From an uncultured Neomegalonema sp. (lineage in GTDB: Bacteria; Pseudomonadota; Alphaproteobacteria; Rhodobacterales; Rhodobacteraceae), in NCBI GenBank assembly GCA_937957975.1, contig CALFFK010000021.1, positions 1 to 52,564 on the forward strand: a DNA stretch of 52,564 nt. The letters run 5' to 3'. Position 1 is the stretch's first letter, and every line of letters begins with the position of its first letter. The position numbers and the translations under genes are program-made. The notes beneath the pieces are model-generated. The model saw only the letters and a program-made list of their open reading frames with translations, ran no database searches and was not told the DNA's origin. Positions 17,179 through 26,658 of this stretch are shown piece by piece.

Positions 17179-18414
17179 ATGAGCACAAGTGAAAGCTATC
17201 CGGGCCTCGTGTCCGATGAATATGATGATCGCAGGGAAACCGCAGGGGGCAGCGGGGGGGCTATCCTCGGCGTTTTGATGACTCTCCTGATAGGCTGCGG
17301 ACTGGTTTTTGCGGCCTATAAGCTGGGCCAAAGAACCAGCGTGGACGACCCCCCCCTCATTAACGCCAATCTTGGCGAGGCGAAGATGGCCCCGATCAAC
17401 GAGGGTGGAACACCCATCGTCAATCAGGACAATGACGCCTACACGATGATTGATGAGATACGTCGAACAGGGACTTCAATCGGTCAACAGGACGGGATCG
17501 TAGTGGGTGAGCGTCTTCCCGAACGGGCACTTGATCCGGCGGGAACGCTGTCGGTGACGGCGGCACAAGAGGATGCGTTGCGGATCGAAGAACTGCAACT
17601 CGCTTCCTCGCTGGATGGACAGCCATCGCTGACAGATAATTCCGCGCCGGATCGCACCGGCGATCTTGAACTGGCAGGTGGGGCCGAAGTACAGGTCGCA
17701 GATTCCGAAGCAGTCTTGCGCGCGGAAACAGCGGCGAGTGCGGCGACCCGCTCCGCAGAAGCGGAGGCGCGTGCTGCGGCTGAACGCGATGTTGCCTCTA
17801 TCGTAGCACCCGGTCTTGGTTCCGGTGCGCAAACTCCCTCTCCATCCGCACCTTCCGTGACGCCACTGACCAGAGCGGCAGATACGACCGTTGCCGTTGC
17901 TCCTGTAGCGCCAACATCTGACTCGCTGACCGAGGCCGATTTCGGGAGAGGGCTGGTTCTTTTCCCTGTTCCGCGTGCGAAGCCTGATCTTGCACAGCGT
18001 CCACCACGTCCGGCAGGCTTGCGGACGGCAAGCCCCCAACCTTCTGCTGCCGTTGCGACAACCATTGTACCGGGGGTCGTTCCCCTGCCGGGTACAGCAT
18101 TGCCGGGACAGGCTCCTGCGCCCAGACTTCAGGCGCAGCCAGTCGGAGTGCCAGCACAGCCGGTTGGCGATGCGCAGGTGCAGCTTGGTGCCATGCCGAC
18201 CGGCGATCTGGTTCGTTCCCGTTGGCAGCAGCTTCGCACACAGCATCCCGACTTGCTTGGGCAATTGGGCATTCAGGTGCAACCGGTTCGTACGGCACAG
18301 GGGCAGAGCCTTTTCCGTTTGCGTGCCGGACCCTTGAGGGATTCCCGTCAAGCGGCGCAACTCTGCGATCAACTCAGGGTGCGGGGCGTCGATTGCTTCG
18401 TTCCGGCGCGCTGA
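17179..18414 (+). CDS. Membrane-anchored SPOR-domain protein
   Basis: The 411-aa protein has an N-in cytoplasmic tail, one transmembrane segment (GGAILGVLMTLLIGCGLVFA, about residues 27–46), a long low-complexity Ala/Pro/Gln-rich periplasmic linker, and a C-terminal SPOR domain (from about VQLGAMPTGDL to the end). SPOR domains bind denuded glycan strands at the division septum. It sits directly before nagZ, a peptidoglycan-recycling enzyme, so a cell-wall role fits. The function of this particular family member is not known. Confidence 0.9.
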   Translation: MSTSESYPGLVSDEYDDRRETAGGSGGAILGVLMTLLIGCGLVFAAYKLGQRTSVDDPPLINANLGEAKMAPINEGGTPIVNQDNDAYTMIDEIRRTGTSIGQQDGIVVGERLPERALDPAGTLSVTAAQEDALRIEELQLASSLDGQPSLTDNSAPDRTGDLELAGGAEVQVADSEAVLRAETAASAATRSAEAEARAAAERDVASIVAPGLGSGAQTPSPSAPSVTPLTRAADTTVAVAPVAPTSDSLTEADFGRGLVLFPVPRAKPDLAQRPPRPAGLRTASPQPSAAVATTIVPGVVPLPGTALPGQAPAPRLQAQPVGVPAQPVGDAQVQLGAMPTGDLVRSRWQQLRTQHPDLLGQLGIQVQPVRTAQGQSLFRLRAGPLRDSRQAAQLCDQLRVRGVDCFVPAR

Positions 18415-18424
18415 CCGGCGCGCT

Positions 18425-19435
18425 GTGACCTCCGCTGCAATCTTTGGATGTGCGGGGATTGATCTGTCGGCGGATGAACGGATGTTCTTCCGTGACAGTG
18501 ATCCATGGGGGTTCATCCTCTTCGCCCGCAATGTTGATACGCCGGAACAGGTGCGCGCCCTGACAAGCGCATTGCGCGACAGTGTGGGCCGAAATGCGCC
18601 TGTTCTGATTGATCAGGAAGGTGGGAGGGTGGCGCGATTACGGCCACCTCATTGGCGGGGCTGGCCCCCCGCGCTCGCTACAGCCGCCGCAACTTCGTTG
18701 AGCGAGGGCGAGCGGTGCGAGGCCTTACAGCTACGTTATCGCTTGATCGGGGCCGAACTGTCCGGGGTCGGGATCGACGTGGACTGTGCGCCGTTACTGG
18801 ATGTTCCTGTTCCTGGCGCGCATGATGTTATTGGCGATCGGGCGCTGGGGAGTACCGCCGCAGAGGTCAATCGCCGGGGCAGAGCTGTATATGATGGCCT
18901 GCTCGATGTTGGAGTTCTGCCCGTTATCAAGCATGTGCCGGGCCATGGACGGGCGGGGGCGGACAGCCACGAAGCCCTGCCGCGCGTTGATACGCCACTT
19001 GCCGTTTTGGAAGACACGGATTTTCATCCATTTGCGCAGTTCAACGATGCGCCCCTCGCGATGACTGCGCATATCGTTTATGAGGCCTTGGACCCTGATG
19101 CCTGTGCCACGCTCTCGCCGGCGGTCATCGGCTATATCCGCGAGACACTGGGCTTGTCCGGTCTGTTGATGAGCGATGATCTGTCGATGAAGGCGCTTGC
19201 AGGAAGCTTTGGTGAACGCACCACCCGTGCGCTGGATGCCGGATGCGATCTGATCCTGCATTGTAATGGTGACAGGGGCGAGATGGATTCTATTGCCGTT
19301 GATCTGCGCCCTCTCACTGATGCCGCACAAAGGCGCAGCGAGTTGGCGCTTCGGCTACGCAAACCCGGTTTCGATGTGTCGGAGAGTGCCGACCGCTATG
19401 CGGTGCTTGCCGACAAGGGCGGGTTCCATGTCTGA
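18425..19435 (+). CDS. nagZ: Beta-N-acetylhexosaminidase (NagZ, GH3)
   Basis: NagZ removes N-acetylglucosamine from anhydromuropeptides in peptidoglycan recycling. The 336-aa protein has the GH3 core KHVPGHGRAGADSHEALP (from residue 169), with the acid/base His-Asp loop, and the nucleophile D251 in LLMSDDLSM. The start is GTG at 18425, 10 nt after the SPOR gene's stop. Its last 8 nt overlap scpA (ATGTCTGA), so the two are translationally coupled. Confidence 0.95.
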   Translation: MTSAAIFGCAGIDLSADERMFFRDSDPWGFILFARNVDTPEQVRALTSALRDSVGRNAPVLIDQEGGRVARLRPPHWRGWPPALATAAATSLSEGERCEALQLRYRLIGAELSGVGIDVDCAPLLDVPVPGAHDVIGDRALGSTAAEVNRRGRAVYDGLLDVGVLPVIKHVPGHGRAGADSHEALPRVDTPLAVLEDTDFHPFAQFNDAPLAMTAHIVYEALDPDACATLSPAVIGYIRETLGLSGLLMSDDLSMKALAGSFGERTTRALDAGCDLILHCNGDRGEMDSIAVDLRPLTDAAQRRSELALRLRKPGFDVSESADRYAVLADKGGFHV

Positions 19436-20171
19436 GGAGGCAGATGGCCTCCTGCTCGATATTGATGGGTATGAAGGGCCGCTCGATTTGCTGCTCACGC
19501 TCGCGCGGCAACAGAAGGTTGATTTGCGCGAAGTATCAATTTTGCAACTTGCCGACCGCTATCTTGCGTTCATTGATGCCGCCCGACATTTGCGGCTGGA
19601 GATTGCCGCTGATTACCTCGTGACTGCGGCATGGCTTGCTTATCTTAAATCGCGTTTGTTGTTGCCGTCTGATCCCAGTGAAGATGACGGACCAGATGCT
19701 GAAGAGATGGCCGCACGGCTGGCGTTTCAGTTGCGGCGGCTTGAAGCGATGCGCGGTGCGGCGGCGCGGCTGATGGCGCGGGACCGGCTGGGGCGGGATG
19801 TCTTTGCGCGTGGTGCGCCTGATCCACTGGTCGTGGAACGACAGACAGAATGGCGCGTCACGTTGCTCGATTTGTTGCAGGGTTATGCCCGTAGCAGCAC
19901 GCGTGCGGCCTATACGCCGCTGCATGTTGAACGCCCGAAGATATATGCGATGGAAGATGCCTTGCGCCGCCTCGGTCAGAACCTTGGTATTGCCCTCGAC
20001 TGGATGCAGATAGAGGCATTTCTGCCTCCCGATTGGCGCGAGCCGCGCATGGTGCGTTCGGCAGTGGCCAGCACGTTCGCGGCGACGCTTGAGCTTGCTC
20101 GTGACGGTGCGCTCGCCTTGCGTCAGGCGGAGCCATTCGGTCCCATTGAACTGCGCCGGATATCTCCATGA
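19428..20171 (+). CDS. scpA: Segregation and condensation protein A
   Basis: ScpA is the kleisin of the bacterial SMC–ScpAB complex that organises and segregates chromosomes. The 247-aa product begins with the typical LLLDIDGYEGPLDLLLTLAR, followed by the middle helical region and the winged-helix C-terminus. The start ATG at 19428 lies inside the nagZ end, and the stop overlaps scpB by ATGA. The frame is open far upstream but that part lies in nagZ. The smc gene is not in the window. Confidence 0.95.
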   Translation: MSEEADGLLLDIDGYEGPLDLLLTLARQQKVDLREVSILQLADRYLAFIDAARHLRLEIAADYLVTAAWLAYLKSRLLLPSDPSEDDGPDAEEMAARLAFQLRRLEAMRGAAARLMARDRLGRDVFARGAPDPLVVERQTEWRVTLLDLLQGYARSSTRAAYTPLHVERPKIYAMEDALRRLGQNLGIALDWMQIEAFLPPDWREPRMVRSAVASTFAATLELARDGALALRQAEPFGPIELRRISP

Positions 20172-20818
20172 GCGATGGTAGTGAGCAGAAAGGTCTGGGG
20201 TTTGCCCCGCCTGATGCCGACGAACAGGAGAGGATGGTGGAAGCCATGCTGTTCTCCACGGTCGAACCGCTGTCAGTGGAAGCGATGGAAAAGCGAATGC
20301 CGCGCGGTTCGGATGCTGCTGAAGCGGTGCGGCGGCTGGAGGCGCGTTATGCGGGCCGAGGCGTTACGCTTATCCGTGTGGCTGGAAAATGGGCGTTTCG
20401 CACGGCTTCCGATCTTGGGTTTCTTCTGCGTAGCGAAGAGACGGCGACCCGAAAATTGTCGCGTGCCGCTGTGGAGACATTGTCGATCATTGCTTATCAT
20501 CAGCCCGCTACCCGCGCAGAGATTGAGGAAGTGCGCGGGGTGGCGGTTTCGCGAGGGACGCTTGACCTGTTACTTGATCTGGAATGGATACGCTTGGGGC
20601 GGCGGCGCGAAACGCCTGGTCGCCCCGTTACTTTCGTAACGACGGAAATGTTTCTCGATCATTTTGGATTGGAAAGCGTGCGCGATCTGCCGGGTATTCA
20701 GGAACTCAAGGCCGCCGGATTGCTGGATGCGCAACCGCAGGGCGGTATCGCCGTTCGCGAGACGGAAGAGGATGATGACGACGAAACGGTAGATGAGGAT
20801 CAATCTGATCTCTTCTGA
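20168..20818 (+). CDS. scpB: Segregation and condensation protein B
   Basis: ScpB is a winged-helix dimer that binds ScpA in the condensin complex. The 216-aa protein shows the conserved LSIIAYHQPATRAEIEEVRG and the GRPVTFVTTEMFLDHFGL block; its C-terminus is an acidic tail (EEDDDDETVDEDQSDLF). It starts at an ATGA overlap with scpA and is probably the last gene of the plus-strand cluster. Its stop is 4 nt from the convergent dcd stop. Confidence 0.95.
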   Translation: MSDGSEQKGLGFAPPDADEQERMVEAMLFSTVEPLSVEAMEKRMPRGSDAAEAVRRLEARYAGRGVTLIRVAGKWAFRTASDLGFLLRSEETATRKLSRAAVETLSIIAYHQPATRAEIEEVRGVAVSRGTLDLLLDLEWIRLGRRRETPGRPVTFVTTEMFLDHFGLESVRDLPGIQELKAAGLLDAQPQGGIAVRETEEDDDDETVDEDQSDLF

Positions 20819-20822
20819 CCGT

Positions 20823-21944
20823 TCAGGGGTTCGCGAAATGCTTGGAGAGTTTGAGACCCTGTCCCTGATAATTCGACTTCATTGCGCCGCCGCCATAGAG
20901 AATATCCGGCTCGGCCTGCATCGGTTCATAGAGAAGCCGCCCAACGACTTGCCCGTGTTCCAGCGCGAAGGGGGTTTCGTGACAGCGAACTTCCAACACG
21001 CCCCGCGCCCCGCTGCCACCCGCTGCCGCATGGCCGAACCCCGGATCGAAAAACCCCGCATAATGGACGCGAAACTCACCGACGAGAGCCGAATAGGGAA
21101 CCATTTCCGCTGCCGTTGAAGGGGGAACATGCACGGCTTCGCGAGAGGCGAGGATATAGAAGGCTCCGGGATCGAGGATCAGGCGACCGTGGCGATCAGT
21201 GTAGAGCGTGTCCCAGAACTCATCGATCGGGTATGCGCCGATGCGGTCGAGATCAATCAGAGCGGAGTGGCGTTTGGCGCGATAGCCGATGGGGCCGCCA
21301 CCTCCGTGCCCGCGTAGATCAACACTGAAGCCAACCCCACCTTCTGCGGCGGCGGCATCCATGGGAACGGGGACGTCATCTACGGTGACGAGGCAGTGCT
21401 GCCGGTGCAGGGAAACAAGGGTTTCCGGTGCGTATCCGGTTTCACCAGTACGGAAACGGATTTGATTCAACCGTACGCCAGTGCGTGCCAGCACGCTGAA
21501 CGTACGCGGTGAAATCTCGGCGTAGAGCGGGCCGGTATATCCGGCATCGAGGCGATCAAACTCAGTGGCGCGATCCGCGATCAGGCGTGTGAACAGATCA
21601 AGGCGTCCGGTTGAGCTTTTCGCATTGGCCGCTGCGCTGACGGTGGGGGGGAGTGCGAGTTTCTCCTGAAGCGGGACAAGGTAAACGCACCCTGTCTCCA
21701 ACACTGCGCCGTTGCGCAGGTCGATGCGGTGCATCGCAAAATCGTCGAGTCGTTCAGCGACAGTGGCTGTGCTGCCGGGTAGAAAGCTGGCCCGAACGCG
21801 CCAGGCGGTATCGCCAAGTCGCAGATCAAGGCTGGCAGGTTGTATCTGACCTTGCTCAATCGGCATTTCTGAGCGGATCGCACCATCTGCGATCAGCGAC
21901 CGTATATGCTGAGAAGGCAAAACGCCAAAATCACCGCTTTGCAT
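20823..21944 (-). CDS. dcd: dCTP deaminase, long alphaproteobacterial form
   Basis: Dcd deaminates dCTP to dUTP for thymidylate synthesis. The 373-aa protein is about twice the length of the E. coli enzyme, as is usual in Alphaproteobacteria, where two dUTPase-like halves are fused. Conserved elements include QGQIQPASLDLRLGD and AKSSTGRLDLFTRLIAD, and the second half ends in a Gly-rich KSNYQGQGLKLS tail. The start at 21944 is used because the same frame upstream reads straight through the tRNA gene, which cannot be coding. Confidence 0.9.
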   Translation of the reverse strand: MQSGDFGVLPSQHIRSLIADGAIRSEMPIEQGQIQPASLDLRLGDTAWRVRASFLPGSTATVAERLDDFAMHRIDLRNGAVLETGCVYLVPLQEKLALPPTVSAAANAKSSTGRLDLFTRLIADRATEFDRLDAGYTGPLYAEISPRTFSVLARTGVRLNQIRFRTGETGYAPETLVSLHRQHCLVTVDDVPVPMDAAAAEGGVGFSVDLRGHGGGGPIGYRAKRHSALIDLDRIGAYPIDEFWDTLYTDRHGRLILDPGAFYILASREAVHVPPSTAAEMVPYSALVGEFRVHYAGFFDPGFGHAAAGGSGARGVLEVRCHETPFALEHGQVVGRLLYEPMQAEPDILYGGGAMKSNYQGQGLKLSKHFANP

Positions 21945-21973
21945 CGATGTGCCCCGCTTGCGGTGGGAGATAT

Positions 21974-22050
21974 TGGTCGGGCTAGCAGGATTCGAACCTA
22001 CGACCTTTCGTCCCCCAGACGAACGCGCTACCAAGCTGCGCTATAGCCCG
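21974..22050 (-). tRNA. tRNA-Pro (anticodon GGG)
   Basis: The minus strand reads CGGGCTATAGCGCAGC and folds into a cloverleaf. The acceptor stem is CGGGCTA/TAGCCCG, the anticodon arm is TTCGT-CTGGGGG-ACGAA with anticodon GGG, the T arm contains GGTTCGAATCC, and the 3' end ACCA is encoded. It is 77 nt including CCA, and sits between merR and dcd on the same strand, 42 and 29 nt away. Confidence 0.95.
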
Positions 22051-22092
22051 ACTGGCGGTTTCATAGCGCCCGCACGATGCGAGCGCAATCAT

Positions 22093-22542
22093 TTACGCCG
22101 CCTTGCGACCGTTTTCCAACAGCGATTCGCGTAAGGCAACGAGAGCTTCGAGTGCCTTGCGCAATGCCTTGCGGTCGGCGGTTGACATTGGAATGAGGCC
22201 GTCCGAACGCTGGGCCGCTGCTGTGGCGGCTTCGATTGGCACTTCCTGTTGAGAGAGAGTCGTTATCGGCACACCTTCAGAGCGTTCGGCAATGGCCTTC
22301 ACGCCCTGTTCCTTGAGTGCCTTTTGCACACCCTTGATAGAAAAGCCGTCCACATGAAGCATTTCGCGTACGCCGCGCAGCAACGAAACGTCTTCGGGGC
22401 GGTAATAGCGGCGGCCACCCCCCCGCTTCATTGGCTTGACCTGTGGGAATTTCGTCTCCCAAAAGCGCAGGACATGCGCCGGAACCTCCAGTTCCTTTGA
22501 GACTTCGCTTATAGTGCGAAAGGCTTTCTCGGATTTCGTCAT
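22093..22542 (-). CDS. MerR-family transcriptional regulator
   Basis: The 149-aa protein has an N-terminal MerR winged-helix domain: [20 protein letters not shown] followed by [10 protein letters not shown] and [19 protein letters not shown]. The C-terminal half is a short dimerisation helix and a variable tail with no cysteine effector site. It lies 60 nt after ihfA on the same strand, an arrangement conserved in Alphaproteobacteria (plsX–fabH–ihfA–merR), which suggests a housekeeping role. The regulated genes are unknown. Confidence 0.9.
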   Translation of the reverse strand: MTKSEKAFRTISEVSKELEVPAHVLRFWETKFPQVKPMKRGGGRRYYRPEDVSLLRGVREMLHVDGFSIKGVQKALKEQGVKAIAERSEGVPITTLSQQEVPIEAATAAAQRSDGLIPMSTADRKALRKALEALVALRESLLENGRKAA

Positions 22543-22602
22543 TCAGTCGCTCCAGCCACCCGTAGCCCCAATTCAATCTTGTTCGGCATCTGCCGAACTT
22601 GC

Positions 22603-22911
22603 TCATCCGGCGTTTATCGTCTCGCCGTTTATTTTGTCTTTCAACACATGCGAAGGGCGAAAAACAAGCACCCTGCGCGGGTGTATCGGCGCTTCTTCTC
22701 CCGTTTTGGGATTGCGCCCAATTCGCCCCTTTTTCTCGCGCACGCTAAAGGTACCGAAGGATGAAATCTTGACTTTGTCGCCCTGCGTCAGAACACCAGA
22801 GATATGTTCCAGAACTGATTCCACCATCTGCGCGGATTCGTTTCGGGACAGGCCAAGCTCACGGTAAACCGCCTCGCTGAGATCCGCGCGCGTTATCGTT
22901 TTGGACGTCAT
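22603..22911 (-). CDS. ihfA: Integration host factor subunit alpha
   Basis: IHF-alpha pairs with IHF-beta to bend DNA sharply at specific sites. The 102-aa protein is a full-length HU/IHF family member: [20 protein letters not shown], then [20 protein letters not shown] and the DNA-intercalating arm [29 protein letters not shown] lies upstream of the ATG. A palindromic element lies 26 nt before the gene. Confidence 0.95.
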   Translation of the reverse strand: MTSKTITRADLSEAVYRELGLSRNESAQMVESVLEHISGVLTQGDKVKISSFGTFSVREKKGRIGRNPKTGEEAPIHPRRVLVFRPSHVLKDKINGETINAG

Positions 22912-22936
22912 TGTGGCACTCGCTCCCCCAGTTAAC

Positions 22937-22949
22937 CTAGTTAAACTAG
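22937..22949. promoter_or_regulatory. CTAGTT-A-AACTAG inverted repeat upstream of ihfA
   Basis: A 6-bp inverted repeat with one central base lies upstream of ihfA, next to a further AGTTAAC, giving AGTTAACCTAGTTAAACTAG in a row. Position and symmetry fit an operator or promoter element. No known consensus is claimed. Confidence 0.3.
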
Positions 22950-23039
22950 TCGTGAAACCGGAAAAGAGTCAATATACAAAGGTGCTTAGTCGATGGCGAA
23001 TACGCATGGAAAAATGTGTAACTGTGTCACAAATGCGAC

Positions 23040-24017
23040 TCACCACCGTACTGCCGCTGCGCCCCATGTAAAACCGCCGCCCATGGCCTCCAGTAATAAC
23101 AGGTCGCCTTGCCGGATACGCCCATCCCGCACGGCAACGTCGAGCGCCAGTGGAATCGAGGCGGCAGAGGTATTGGCATGATCCTGAACCGTGACGATGA
23201 CGCGATTCATTTCAACGCCGATCTTCTGGGCCGTGCTGGCGATGATGCGGGCATTGGCCTGATGTGGAACGACCCATTGCACATCGGATGACGTCAGGTT
23301 TGCCGTTGCCAATGCTGCCTCGCCGATCTCCGCAAGGTTGCGAACGGCATGTTTGAAAACCTCGCGCCCGTTCATGCGTAATTGTCCGGCAAGTCCCGTG
23401 GTCGAGGGGCCACCATCGACATAAAGCGAGGCATTATGCGCCCCGTCCGAGCGCAGTTCAGTGCTTAGAACGCCCCGGTCGGCGGTCGTTCCCGTTCCTG
23501 CCTCACCCTTCAGAACGACCGCGCCGGCTCCGTCCCCAAAGAGAACGCAGGTGGTCCGGTCAGACCAATCGAGGATACGCGAGAAGGTCTCCGACCCGAT
23601 CACGATGGCTCCGCGTGCCTTACCGGTTTCGATGAACTGCGTTGCGACAGACAGCGCGTAGACAAAGCCTGAGCAGACGGCCTGTACATCAAAGGCAAAC
23701 CCGTGATGCATCCCCAGACGATTCTGCACCCGTGTGGCGGTTGAAGGGAAGGTTTGGTCCGGTGTTGCGGTTGCGACGACGATCAGGTCAATCTCCCCGA
23801 TCTCCATCGCGGCCATATCAAGCGCCTGGCTGGCTGCGTGCAAGGCGAGGTCTGAAGTCATCTCACCATCGGCGGCGATATGTCGGCGATGGATGCCGGT
23901 GCGTTCGACAATCCAGTCATGGGTTGTATCAACGGTTTTTGAGAGCTCGTCATTCGTCATAATACGCTCAGGCAAATACGAGCCAACCCCTGCCGGAACT
24001 GCACGAATGATAGTCAT
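23040..24017 (-). CDS. fabH: 3-oxoacyl-ACP synthase III (FabH)
   Basis: FabH starts fatty-acid chains by condensing acetyl-CoA with malonyl-ACP. The 325-aa protein has the catalytic triad C115 (AVCSGFVYA), H250 ([10 protein letters not shown]) and N280 ([10 protein letters not shown]), and the C-terminal [11 protein letters not shown]. Its start overlaps the plsX stop by 4 nt, so translation is coupled to the phospholipid gene, as in many bacteria. Confidence 0.97.
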   Translation of the reverse strand: MTIIRAVPAGVGSYLPERIMTNDELSKTVDTTHDWIVERTGIHRRHIAADGEMTSDLALHAASQALDMAAMEIGEIDLIVVATATPDQTFPSTATRVQNRLGMHHGFAFDVQAVCSGFVYALSVATQFIETGKARGAIVIGSETFSRILDWSDRTTCVLFGDGAGAVVLKGEAGTGTTADRGVLSTELRSDGAHNASLYVDGGPSTTGLAGQLRMNGREVFKHAVRNLAEIGEAALATANLTSSDVQWVVPHQANARIIASTAQKIGVEMNRVIVTVQDHANTSAASIPLALDVAVRDGRIRQGDLLLLEAMGGGFTWGAAAVRW

Positions 24018-25069
24018 TTTCTGGTCCCGGCGATTGTAGAGGATGGGGTTTCAAGCTGGGCGGCGATTCGATTTATAACATCAGCGCGGGACATGGTGGC
24101 GGCAAGTTCAACCGCCGCATCAAAGCCGATGGCATCTGCCGAGCCGTGACTCTTTACTGCCAACCCATCCAGACCAAGAAACACGCCACCATTGACCCGG
24201 CGCGGGTCAATCCGGCGTTTGAGGCGCCGTAGCGATGCAACCGCGAGCAAAGCCACAAGGCGGCTGCTCCAGTTGGCTTCGAACGCACCGCGTAAGTGAT
24301 CGCCAACGAAACGGGCGGTACCTTCGGCTGCTTTCAGCGCCACATTGCCGGTGAAACCGTCAGTGACGACCACATCCGCAAGACCCATGGGAATCGCATT
24401 GGCCTCGATGAAACCTTCGAATCGGAAGGCACAATCGGGATGTGATGCCATTTCGCGCAGGACTTCGGCAGCTTCCTTGACCTCCGGTCGGCCCTTGTTT
24501 TCTTCGGTCCCGACATTGAGGACTGCGACGCGGGGGCGGTCTGTGTTCAGGGCGATACGCGCATATTCTGTGCCCATTACGGCATATTTGACGAGATCAG
24601 ACGCATCGGCGCGAACATCTGCCCCCATATCAAGAACGATGCAGTATTCATGTGCGCCTTTGGTCGGCCAGAGGGCTGCAATGGCAGGGCGATCAACGCC
24701 ACTGGCACGGCGCAGGCAAAACAGCGCCATGGCCATCATCGCGCCGGTATTCCCGGCAGAAACCATCGCTGAGGCTTCGCCATCGCGTACTGATTCGAGA
24801 GCGCGCCAAAGACTGGAACCACGGCCCCGGCGTACTGCAACAGACGGCTTGGCATCCATTTCGATGATGTCGTCTGCATGCCGGATTTCAACGCGGCCTT
24901 CAAGAGCCTTGCGTTTCGCAAGCAACGTCTCGATGACAGCTGCATCGCCATGCAGCAGGAACCGGATATTGGGGTCCGAACTTGCTCGCTTGGCAATTCC
25001 ATCAATAACACTGGCAGGTGCGTTATCACCGCCCATTGCATCAATCGAGAGGGTTATTCCATGGCCCAT
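24014..25069 (-). CDS. plsX: Phosphate acyltransferase PlsX
   Basis: PlsX makes acyl phosphate from acyl-ACP for lysophosphatidate synthesis at the membrane. The 351-aa protein opens with the characteristic [13 protein letters not shown] and contains [19 protein letters not shown] and [20 protein letters not shown], all standard for the family. It follows rpmF by 65 nt and overlaps fabH. Confidence 0.97.
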   Translation of the reverse strand: MGHGITLSIDAMGGDNAPASVIDGIAKRASSDPNIRFLLHGDAAVIETLLAKRKALEGRVEIRHADDIIEMDAKPSVAVRRGRGSSLWRALESVRDGEASAMVSAGNTGAMMAMALFCLRRASGVDRPAIAALWPTKGAHEYCIVLDMGADVRADASDLVKYAVMGTEYARIALNTDRPRVAVLNVGTEENKGRPEVKEAAEVLREMASHPDCAFRFEGFIEANAIPMGLADVVVTDGFTGNVALKAAEGTARFVGDHLRGAFEANWSSRLVALLAVASLRRLKRRIDPRRVNGGVFLGLDGLAVKSHGSADAIGFDAAVELAATMSRADVINRIAAQLETPSSTIAGTRK

Positions 25070-25134
25070 CGCCGGGTATCTCTCTCGTTAGCGGGCCATG
25101 TTCGCTTGATCCTGCAAGATCATGAGGGACTTGT

Positions 25135-25341
25135 CTATGCCGCCTCGTCGTCATCGTAATCGGATTCGACGGCGGCGATGACTTCACGGTCACGATAATG
25201 ACCGCAAGCGCCACAAACGTGATGCGGGCGTTTCAGTTCGCCGCAGTTGTCACATTCGGCATGGGAGGGCGCGCGTAGGGCGTCATGCGAACGGCGCATA
25301 CCGCGTTTGGAGCGCGTGATCTTTGACTTTGGGACAGCCAT
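25135..25341 (-). CDS. rpmF: Ribosomal protein bL32
   Basis: bL32 is a small protein of the large ribosomal subunit. The 68-aa product starts [20 protein letters not shown] and has the four zinc-type cysteines C30, C33, C43 and C46 (CDNC…CGAC). The ATG at 25341 gives the standard start; the frame is open 14 codons upstream. It has an acidic C-terminal tail ([10 protein letters not shown]). It lies between yceD and plsX. Confidence 0.97.
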   Translation of the reverse strand: MAVPKSKITRSKRGMRRSHDALRAPSHAECDNCGELKRPHHVCGACGHYRDREVIAAVESDYDDDEAA

Positions 25342-25444
25342 GGCGATTTCCTTTTGGCCAACGCAACGAACGGTGCGCAGCATAGCGGCATATTAGAGGG
25401 CGCGAAAATAGCGATCCGGCGAGCGAAAACAACTCCTTTTCGCA

Positions 25445-26023
25445 TCAGTCTTCGTTCTTTGCCGTGTTCATCTTTTTTGCAAGGTCCGCGAGGCTGGCAA
25501 AAGGCTTCACATCAGCATCGGTAAGAGGTTCGATTCCAGCGGGTTGCGCGCTGTATGCGGCGCTTTCCAACCCCTCGCTTCGCGGATAGGGATCAAGGGC
25601 AATGCCAAGCTCCTCCGCCAGAATTTCCCCTATGTCGAGAGGGTCTGTCAGGGGTTCGGGAACATCGCCGAGGTCGCTGTCAGTCACAATCTCGTATTCA
25701 GCACCCGGTTTGGAATCATCGTAAAGATCGACAAAGGGCAAAAAACCACGATCAAATCGCTCATGGATTTCTGCCGGAACGGGATCGAGCGTGACGACGC
25801 ATTCCTGAATGACCTGCGCCTGAATGTGGCCGGATAGACGCACTCCGCTGCGCCATGGCTCGCTTTCTATTTGCCAGGACAATGTTTTTACAGCCGGAAG
25901 ATCGAAGCGGGCGGCGAGTGCCAGGAGTTCTTCCTGTGAGGCCGTGCCGTCGTATCGCCGGGGTTCGGCTCGCAGATCCGTGATCGAAACGCTACGTGCC
26001 AGGGCGTTTGGGAGTGTTGTCAT
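25445..26023 (-). CDS. yceD: YceD/DUF177 family protein
   Basis: The 192-aa protein has the DUF177 signature: a GHIQAQVIQECVVTLDPVPA core, an acidic middle section, DPLDIGEILAEELGIALDPYPR, and a C-terminal FASLADL segment. In E. coli YceD is needed for accumulation of 23S rRNA, and the gene is nearly always next to rpmF, as here (103 nt apart). AAGGGGCG precedes the ATG. Confidence 0.9.
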   Translation of the reverse strand: MTTLPNALARSVSITDLRAEPRRYDGTASQEELLALAARFDLPAVKTLSWQIESEPWRSGVRLSGHIQAQVIQECVVTLDPVPAEIHERFDRGFLPFVDLYDDSKPGAEYEIVTDSDLGDVPEPLTDPLDIGEILAEELGIALDPYPRSEGLESAAYSAQPAGIEPLTDADVKPFASLADLAKKMNTAKNED

Positions 26024-26114
26024 AAAGTCGCCCCTTGGTGCGAATACTTGAATTATACCGTGGAAGAGGATAGTCCCGGTTAGTCAAACGTCGATACATT
26101 CAGGGAGTATCAGA

Positions 26115-26603
26115 ATGATCCATTCTGAGTCGATATCTGCCCGCCCGCGCATTTCGTTGCTTCCGGCGCTCATTGTCGCCGGGTTCGTCATCGCCGGATG
26201 CGAGCCGATACGTCAGACCCATGGATACGTCCCCGCAGATGTGTATGTCGAGAGCGTCAAGCTCGGCGAAGATAGTCGCGCGGATATCGTCAGCAAAATC
26301 GGGCGGCCCAGTACGACCGCTGCTTTCGAGAATGACGAATGGTATTATATCGCCCGCACGACCACAACGCGGGCGTTTTTTGCCCCGAAGCCGACCGAGC
26401 AAAAGGTTATGGTCGTGGCATTCAACAGCGATGGCATAGTGGAATCTATTGACCGCTATGCGCTGGAAGACGGGCAGATCATTGATCTTGTGACCCGCAC
26501 GACACCGACACGCGGTAAGCGCCTGACACTCCTGCAACAATTGTTGGGTAATATCGGTCGTTTCACGCCAGGGCAGATTCTCGGCGACGAAGACCCGTTC
26601 TGA
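26115..26603 (+). CDS. bamE: BamE/OmlA-type outer-membrane lipoprotein
   Basis: BamE is a lipoprotein of the outer-membrane beta-barrel assembly (BAM) complex. The 162-aa protein has a lipoprotein signal with lipobox VIAGC (C29), and the SmpA/OmlA fold sequence: LGEDSRADIVSKIGRPSTTA, then ENDEWYYIARTTTTRAFF and VVAFNSDGIVESIDRY. AGGGAG lies 7 nt before the ATG. It diverges from yceD and converges on the anti-sigma gene. Confidence 0.9.
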   Translation: MIHSESISARPRISLLPALIVAGFVIAGCEPIRQTHGYVPADVYVESVKLGEDSRADIVSKIGRPSTTAAFENDEWYYIARTTTTRAFFAPKPTEQKVMVVAFNSDGIVESIDRYALEDGQIIDLVTRTTPTRGKRLTLLQQLLGNIGRFTPGQILGDEDPF

Positions 26604-26658
26604 CAGGTGGGCGGTGGTACGCCGTCGCCGCATCCGTCCATCCCTGAAATGCCTGCGA

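Noticed and set aside
21945-22034. N-terminal extension of dcd to 22034
   Set aside because: The added codons read through the tRNA-Pro gene; the real start is 21944.
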